Origin: Bacteroidales bacterium
GTDB taxonomy: Bacteria > Bacteroidota > Bacteroidia > Bacteroidales > Tenuifilaceae
Length of the DNA stretch: 9,952 bases
Direction: 5' to 3'
Assembly (NCBI GenBank): GCA_003531155.1
Contig: DQHR01000154.1
Coordinates: forward strand, 3,226-13,177
Shown one piece after another: positions 6,665-9,952 of this stretch. A model generated the notes under the pieces. The model was given only the letters and a program-made list of their open reading frames with translations. It was not told the origin of the DNA and ran no database searches. The position numbers and the translations under genes were made by a program. How positions within the stretch are numbered: position 1 is the first letter of the stretch; every line of letters begins with the position of its first letter.

Positions 6665-7618
6665 CTAATATACTCTCCTCGCTATTTTTACAATATTATC
6701 AGATTTTCCCATAGTGTAAAAGTGGATAGATGGTACACCCTTTTCCTTTAACTCTTTTGCTTGAGCAACAGCCCACTCAACACCCAATTCCTTTGCGGCT
6801 TTATTATCGGCGCATTTTTCTAAATCAGTTACTAATTCTTGAGGAAGATGTACATTGAATATTCTTGGCAAAATGCTTAAATGTTCTTTAAGAGAAATTG
6901 GTTTTATTCCTGGGATAATTGGGACTGTAATTCCAATTTCACGACAGTGTTTCTCAAATTCAAAGAATTTGGAATTATCAAAAAACATCTGCGTTACAAT
7001 GTAATCTGCTCCTGCATCAACTTTCTCTTTTAAACGTTGAAGGTCTGATGTAACATTTGGAGCTTCGGCATGCTTTTCGGGATAGCCAGCAACACCAACA
7101 CAGAAATTGGTTGGGTTGGGCTTTTCGAGGCATTCATCCAAATATGCACCTTTGTTCATAGCAATTGCCTGCTTAACAAGCTGAACAGCATATCTATGAC
7201 CGCCTGCCTTGGCTTCAAACTTACCCACAATTTTATCGGCATCGCCTCTAACAACCAAAATATTGTGAATCCCTAAGAAATCTAAATCGATTAGTGCATC
7301 TTCAGTTTCTTGCTGAGTAAAACCTCCGCAAATGATATGAGGCACAACATCAACTTTATATTTATGCTGAATTGCTGCAGTTATGCCTACTGTTCCAGGT
7401 CGACGACGGAGCACCGTTGGTATTAAAGAACCATTCGCCCCTGGACGATAAACCACCTCCTCGCGATGATATGTAACGTTAATATAGGCTGGATTAAACC
7501 CCATTAGAGGATCAATTGTATCGAATATAGTTTGAAGCGTACTTCCTTTTAGCGGAGGCAGAAGTTCGAATGAAAATAGGGTCGACTTTGCATTATTAAT
7601 ATGCTCAATTACTTTCAT
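6665..7618 (-). CDS. metF: 5,10-methylenetetrahydrofolate reductase
   Basis: This 317-aa flavoenzyme reduces 5,10-methylene-THF to 5-methyl-THF, the methyl donor used by MetH next door. It is a single TIM-barrel domain of normal bacterial length (E. coli MetF is 296 aa). Visible family motifs are SFELLPP with the catalytic Glu18, INVTYHRE near 46-53, LVVRGD at 121-126 with Asp126, the VGVAGYPEKH loop at 174-183, TQMFFD with Gln210, PIIPGI at 233-238 and the C-terminal HFYTMGK. Nothing essential appears missing. The N-terminus is short and starts directly ahead of the barrel. The start at 7618 lies 23 bp after the metH stop, so the two genes should share a transcript. No Shine-Dalgarno is evident. 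No terminator lies directly after the stop codon; the next ones are the hairpins in the carA leader. Confidence 0.97.
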   Translation of the reverse strand: MKVIEHINNAKSTLFSFELLPPLKGSTLQTIFDTIDPLMGFNPAYINVTYHREEVVYRPGANGSLIPTVLRRRPGTVGITAAIQHKYKVDVVPHIICGGFTQQETEDALIDLDFLGIHNILVVRGDADKIVGKFEAKAGGHRYAVQLVKQAIAMNKGAYLDECLEKPNPTNFCVGVAGYPEKHAEAPNVTSDLQRLKEKVDAGADYIVTQMFFDNSKFFEFEKHCREIGITVPIIPGIKPISLKEHLSILPRIFNVHLPQELVTDLEKCADNKAAKELGVEWAVAQAKELKEKGVPSIHFYTMGKSDNIVKIARRVY

Positions 7619-7641
7619 ATCTATCTTTATTTGTCTAGCGT

Positions 7642-9952
7642 CTATTTATAATTAAGGTTACTTGGAATAAACTTTTCGGTTTCATCAATGCTTCTCTCAA
7701 GTCGTTTGGCGTAATCGCGAGCCTGATCGATACCGACTCTACCAATATTGAAGTACTTCGATTTTGGATGTGAAAAGTAATATCCTGCAACCGATGCTCC
7801 TGGGAACATAGCAAGATTCTCGGTTAGCCACATTCCAGATTCCTTGTTAACATTGAGTAACGAGAAGATGTACTCTTTGCCACGATGATCGGGACATGCA
7901 GGATAACCGGGAGCAGGGCGAATTCCAACATATTTTTCGTGGAATATTTCATCTGTAAAAAAGTTCTCATCAGGACTATAGCCCCAAATCTCCATCCTAA
8001 CTTTTTTATGAAGCAACTCGGCAAATGCCTCGGCAAGCCTATCGGCAAGTACTTTTACCATTAATGAGCTGTAATCATCTCCTTTATCTTGATATTCTTT
8101 CGATAATTCATCAGAATTTAGACCTGCAGTTACAGCAAATAGACCAACCCAATCGTTTTTCTTTGATTCAATTGGTGCAACATAATCGGCTAAAGATAGA
8201 TTAAGTCCGTTTGCCTCTTTCTGTTCCTGATTACGTAGTTGAGGAATAACTGTAAGTATCGAACTTCGAGACTCATCGTTATAAAGGATTATGTCATCTC
8301 CTTGCGATGAAGCGGGGAAAATCCCAGCAAATCCATTTGCTTTGAGCAACTTTTCGCTAACAATTTTATCGAGCAAAACATTTGCATCATCGTAAAGTTT
8401 ACGAGCCTCCTTGCCTTTAACAGGATCGGTAAATATTACTGGAAACTTACCGTTGATATCCCACGAAAGGAAAAAGAACGTCCAATCTATATATTCTCTA
8501 ATCTCTTCAAGAGAGTAATTGTAAAAATCGATAATACCTGTTTTGTTGGGTTTTGGAGGATTGTAAGATATCCAATCCAATTTTAAAGCATTTTTACGTG
8601 CCTCCTCTATTGTTATATAAGGAATAGAGTTCCCCTTATAATTATCTCTTAGAACGCTATATTCTTTCTTTATTGATAAAATATAGTTGCTTCGAGTATT
8701 TTCATTTAGCAATTCAGCCACAACTCCACCAGCTTGGGATGCGTCCTTAACGTGAATAACAGCACCAGAATAGTTCGGATCGATTTTTAGTGCGGTATGC
8801 AATTTTGAGGTTGTTGCACCACCAAGAATCAATGGAATATTAAGTCCTTTACGTTCCATCTCAGTGGCAACATGCGCCATCTCTTCAAGCGATGGAGTAA
8901 TAAGTCCGCTTAATCCGATAATATCAACCTTTTCGGCAATTGCAGTTCCAATTATCTTTTCACTAGGAACCATCACCCCTAAATCGATGATTCGGTAGCC
9001 ATTGCACGATAGCATAATGCTTACAATATTCTTTCCGATATCGTGAACATCGCCCTTAACAGTTGCAAGCAGTATTGTACCACGAGATTTAACTACATTC
9101 CCCTCCATTTTCTCTTTTTCAAGATATGGCTGAAGATAGGCAACTGCAGCTTTCATAACTCTTGCGCTCTTTACAACTTGGGGCAGGAACATACGTCCCG
9201 AACCAAAAAGATCGCCCACAATCTTCATCCCATCCATTAAAGGTCCTTCAATTACAGATAATCCCGATTTTAGGCTTGCATAAGCCTCCTCTGTATCAAC
9301 GTTGATAAACTCGGTAATCCCTTTAACAAGTGAGTGGGATAGGCGTTGCTCAACCGGTTCGTTGCGCCATGCTGCACTTGTTTCAACTCCCTTTTCTTCT
9401 TCCTGGGTGTTTTGAGCATATACTAAAAGTCTTTCGGTTGAATCTTTTCTACGATTAAGCACCAAATCCTCTGAAAGTTTGAGCAAATCAGGATTAATCT
9501 CGGAGTAAACTTGCAGCAGACTAGGATTTACAATGCCCATATCCATTCCTGCATTTATTGCATGGTAAAGGAAAACCGAGTGTATTGACTCGCGAACCGT
9601 ATTATTTCCACGGAATGCGAATGATAGGTTACTTACACCTCCGCTAACCTTAACGTGTGGAAGATTTTTCTTTATCCACTTACACGTTTCGATGAAACTT
9701 AGCGCATAATCAGCATGTTCTGCCATTCCTGTTCCAATGGCAAGCACATTCGGATCAATAATAATATCTTGTGGTAGTACCCCGGCCTTTTCGGTTAAAA
9801 GTTTATAGCACCGCTGAACAACTTCAATTCTACGGGGAGTTGTATCGGCTTGCCCTTTTTCATCGAAAAGCATTACAACGATTGATGCGCCGTATCGGTT
9901 AATGCGTTTAGCATGGTTGATAAATGCTTCTTCGCCTTCCTTTAAACTGATT
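7642..9952 (-). CDS. metH: Cobalamin-dependent methionine synthase, 5' part outside window
   Basis: The enzyme (EC 2.1.1.13) moves a methyl group from 5-methyl-THF through cobalamin to homocysteine. About 770 residues are visible and the frame is open to the right edge, where it reads ISLKEGEEAFINHAKRINRY, inside the folate-binding domain. The homocysteine-binding domain (roughly 350 residues in the family) and the first part of the folate domain are therefore off the window. In order the visible part holds: the end of the folate domain (FDEKGQADT, SGGVSNLSFAFRGN); the cobalamin cap (GPLMDGMKIVGDLFGSGRMF, PQVVKSARVMK); the B12-binding domain with GDVHDIGKN, its axial His codon at 9045-9043, and GLSGLITPSLEEM; and the AdoMet reactivation domain with RPAPGYPACPDH (about 7920-7885) and WPGAS-like FPGASVAGYYFSHPKSKY. 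A start at 9873 would be an artefact of the edge. The stop is 23 bp before metF. Any B12 riboswitch would be outside the window. Confidence 0.96.
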   Translation of the reverse strand, partial: ISLKEGEEAFINHAKRINRYGASIVVMLFDEKGQADTTPRRIEVVQRCYKLLTEKAGVLPQDIIIDPNVLAIGTGMAEHADYALSFIETCKWIKKNLPHVKVSGGVSNLSFAFRGNNTVRESIHSVFLYHAINAGMDMGIVNPSLLQVYSEINPDLLKLSEDLVLNRRKDSTERLLVYAQNTQEEEKGVETSAAWRNEPVEQRLSHSLVKGITEFINVDTEEAYASLKSGLSVIEGPLMDGMKIVGDLFGSGRMFLPQVVKSARVMKAAVAYLQPYLEKEKMEGNVVKSRGTILLATVKGDVHDIGKNIVSIMLSCNGYRIIDLGVMVPSEKIIGTAIAEKVDIIGLSGLITPSLEEMAHVATEMERKGLNIPLILGGATTSKLHTALKIDPNYSGAVIHVKDASQAGGVVAELLNENTRSNYILSIKKEYSVLRDNYKGNSIPYITIEEARKNALKLDWISYNPPKPNKTGIIDFYNYSLEEIREYIDWTFFFLSWDINGKFPVIFTDPVKGKEARKLYDDANVLLDKIVSEKLLKANGFAGIFPASSQGDDIILYNDESRSSILTVIPQLRNQEQKEANGLNLSLADYVAPIESKKNDWVGLFAVTAGLNSDELSKEYQDKGDDYSSLMVKVLADRLAEAFAELLHKKVRMEIWGYSPDENFFTDEIFHEKYVGIRPAPGYPACPDHRGKEYIFSLLNVNKESGMWLTENLAMFPGASVAGYYFSHPKSKYFNIGRVGIDQARDYAKRLERSIDETEKFIPSNLNYK

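Noticed and set aside
7070..9240. Short ORFs inside metF and metH (7070-7276 plus, 7824-8048 minus, 9043-9240 plus)
   Set aside because: Alternate-frame shadows of strongly conserved coding sequence.
1..9952. CRISPR arrays, tRNA or rRNA genes, insertion sequences, phage genes or defence systems
   Set aside because: No regularly spaced repeats, cloverleaf-like sequences or transposase/integrase frames were seen; outside the carA leader the content is housekeeping metabolism.

Overview
This AT-rich window most likely comes from a member of the Bacteroidota, probably near the Bacteroidales or Marinilabiliales. Three things suggest this. Genes start without clear Shine-Dalgarno sequences. A TAnnTTTG-type promoter lies ahead of carA. 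The CarA and CarB proteins are of the eukaryote-like type that I recall as usual in Bacteroidales. No sequence search was run, so the lineage is an inference.

Layout. Positions 1-104 (minus) hold the first 34 codons of an AMP-forming acyl-CoA ligase. An AT-rich spacer of 409 bp separates it from a divergent plus-strand gene (514-1887) for an exported M28 metallopeptidase lipoprotein resembling carboxypeptidase Q. That gene converges on carB, and a large imperfect palindrome (1902-1970) lies between them. The rest is on the minus strand. The upstream-most gene is metH (runs off the right edge; ends at 7642), then metF (6665-7618), 23 bp behind it. After a 302 bp leader-like spacer come carA (5289-6362) and carB (2040-5261), 27 bp apart.

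Function. MetF makes 5-methyltetrahydrofolate and MetH uses it with cobalamin to methylate homocysteine, so the two form a natural operon. CarA and CarB together make carbamoyl phosphate for pyrimidines and arginine.

The most interesting region is the carA leader. Reading along the minus strand, it has a promoter-like TACATTTG box, then a 75-codon ORF whose stop overlaps the carA start as ATGA. Inside that ORF are two perfect 9-bp hairpins, each followed by a T run like an intrinsic terminator and each preceded by a U-rich stretch. This closely parallels the translation-coupled, UTP-sensitive attenuation known for enterobacterial pyrBI, here in front of carAB and with two attenuators in series. 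The parts are visible in the sequence; the regulatory mechanism is inferred.
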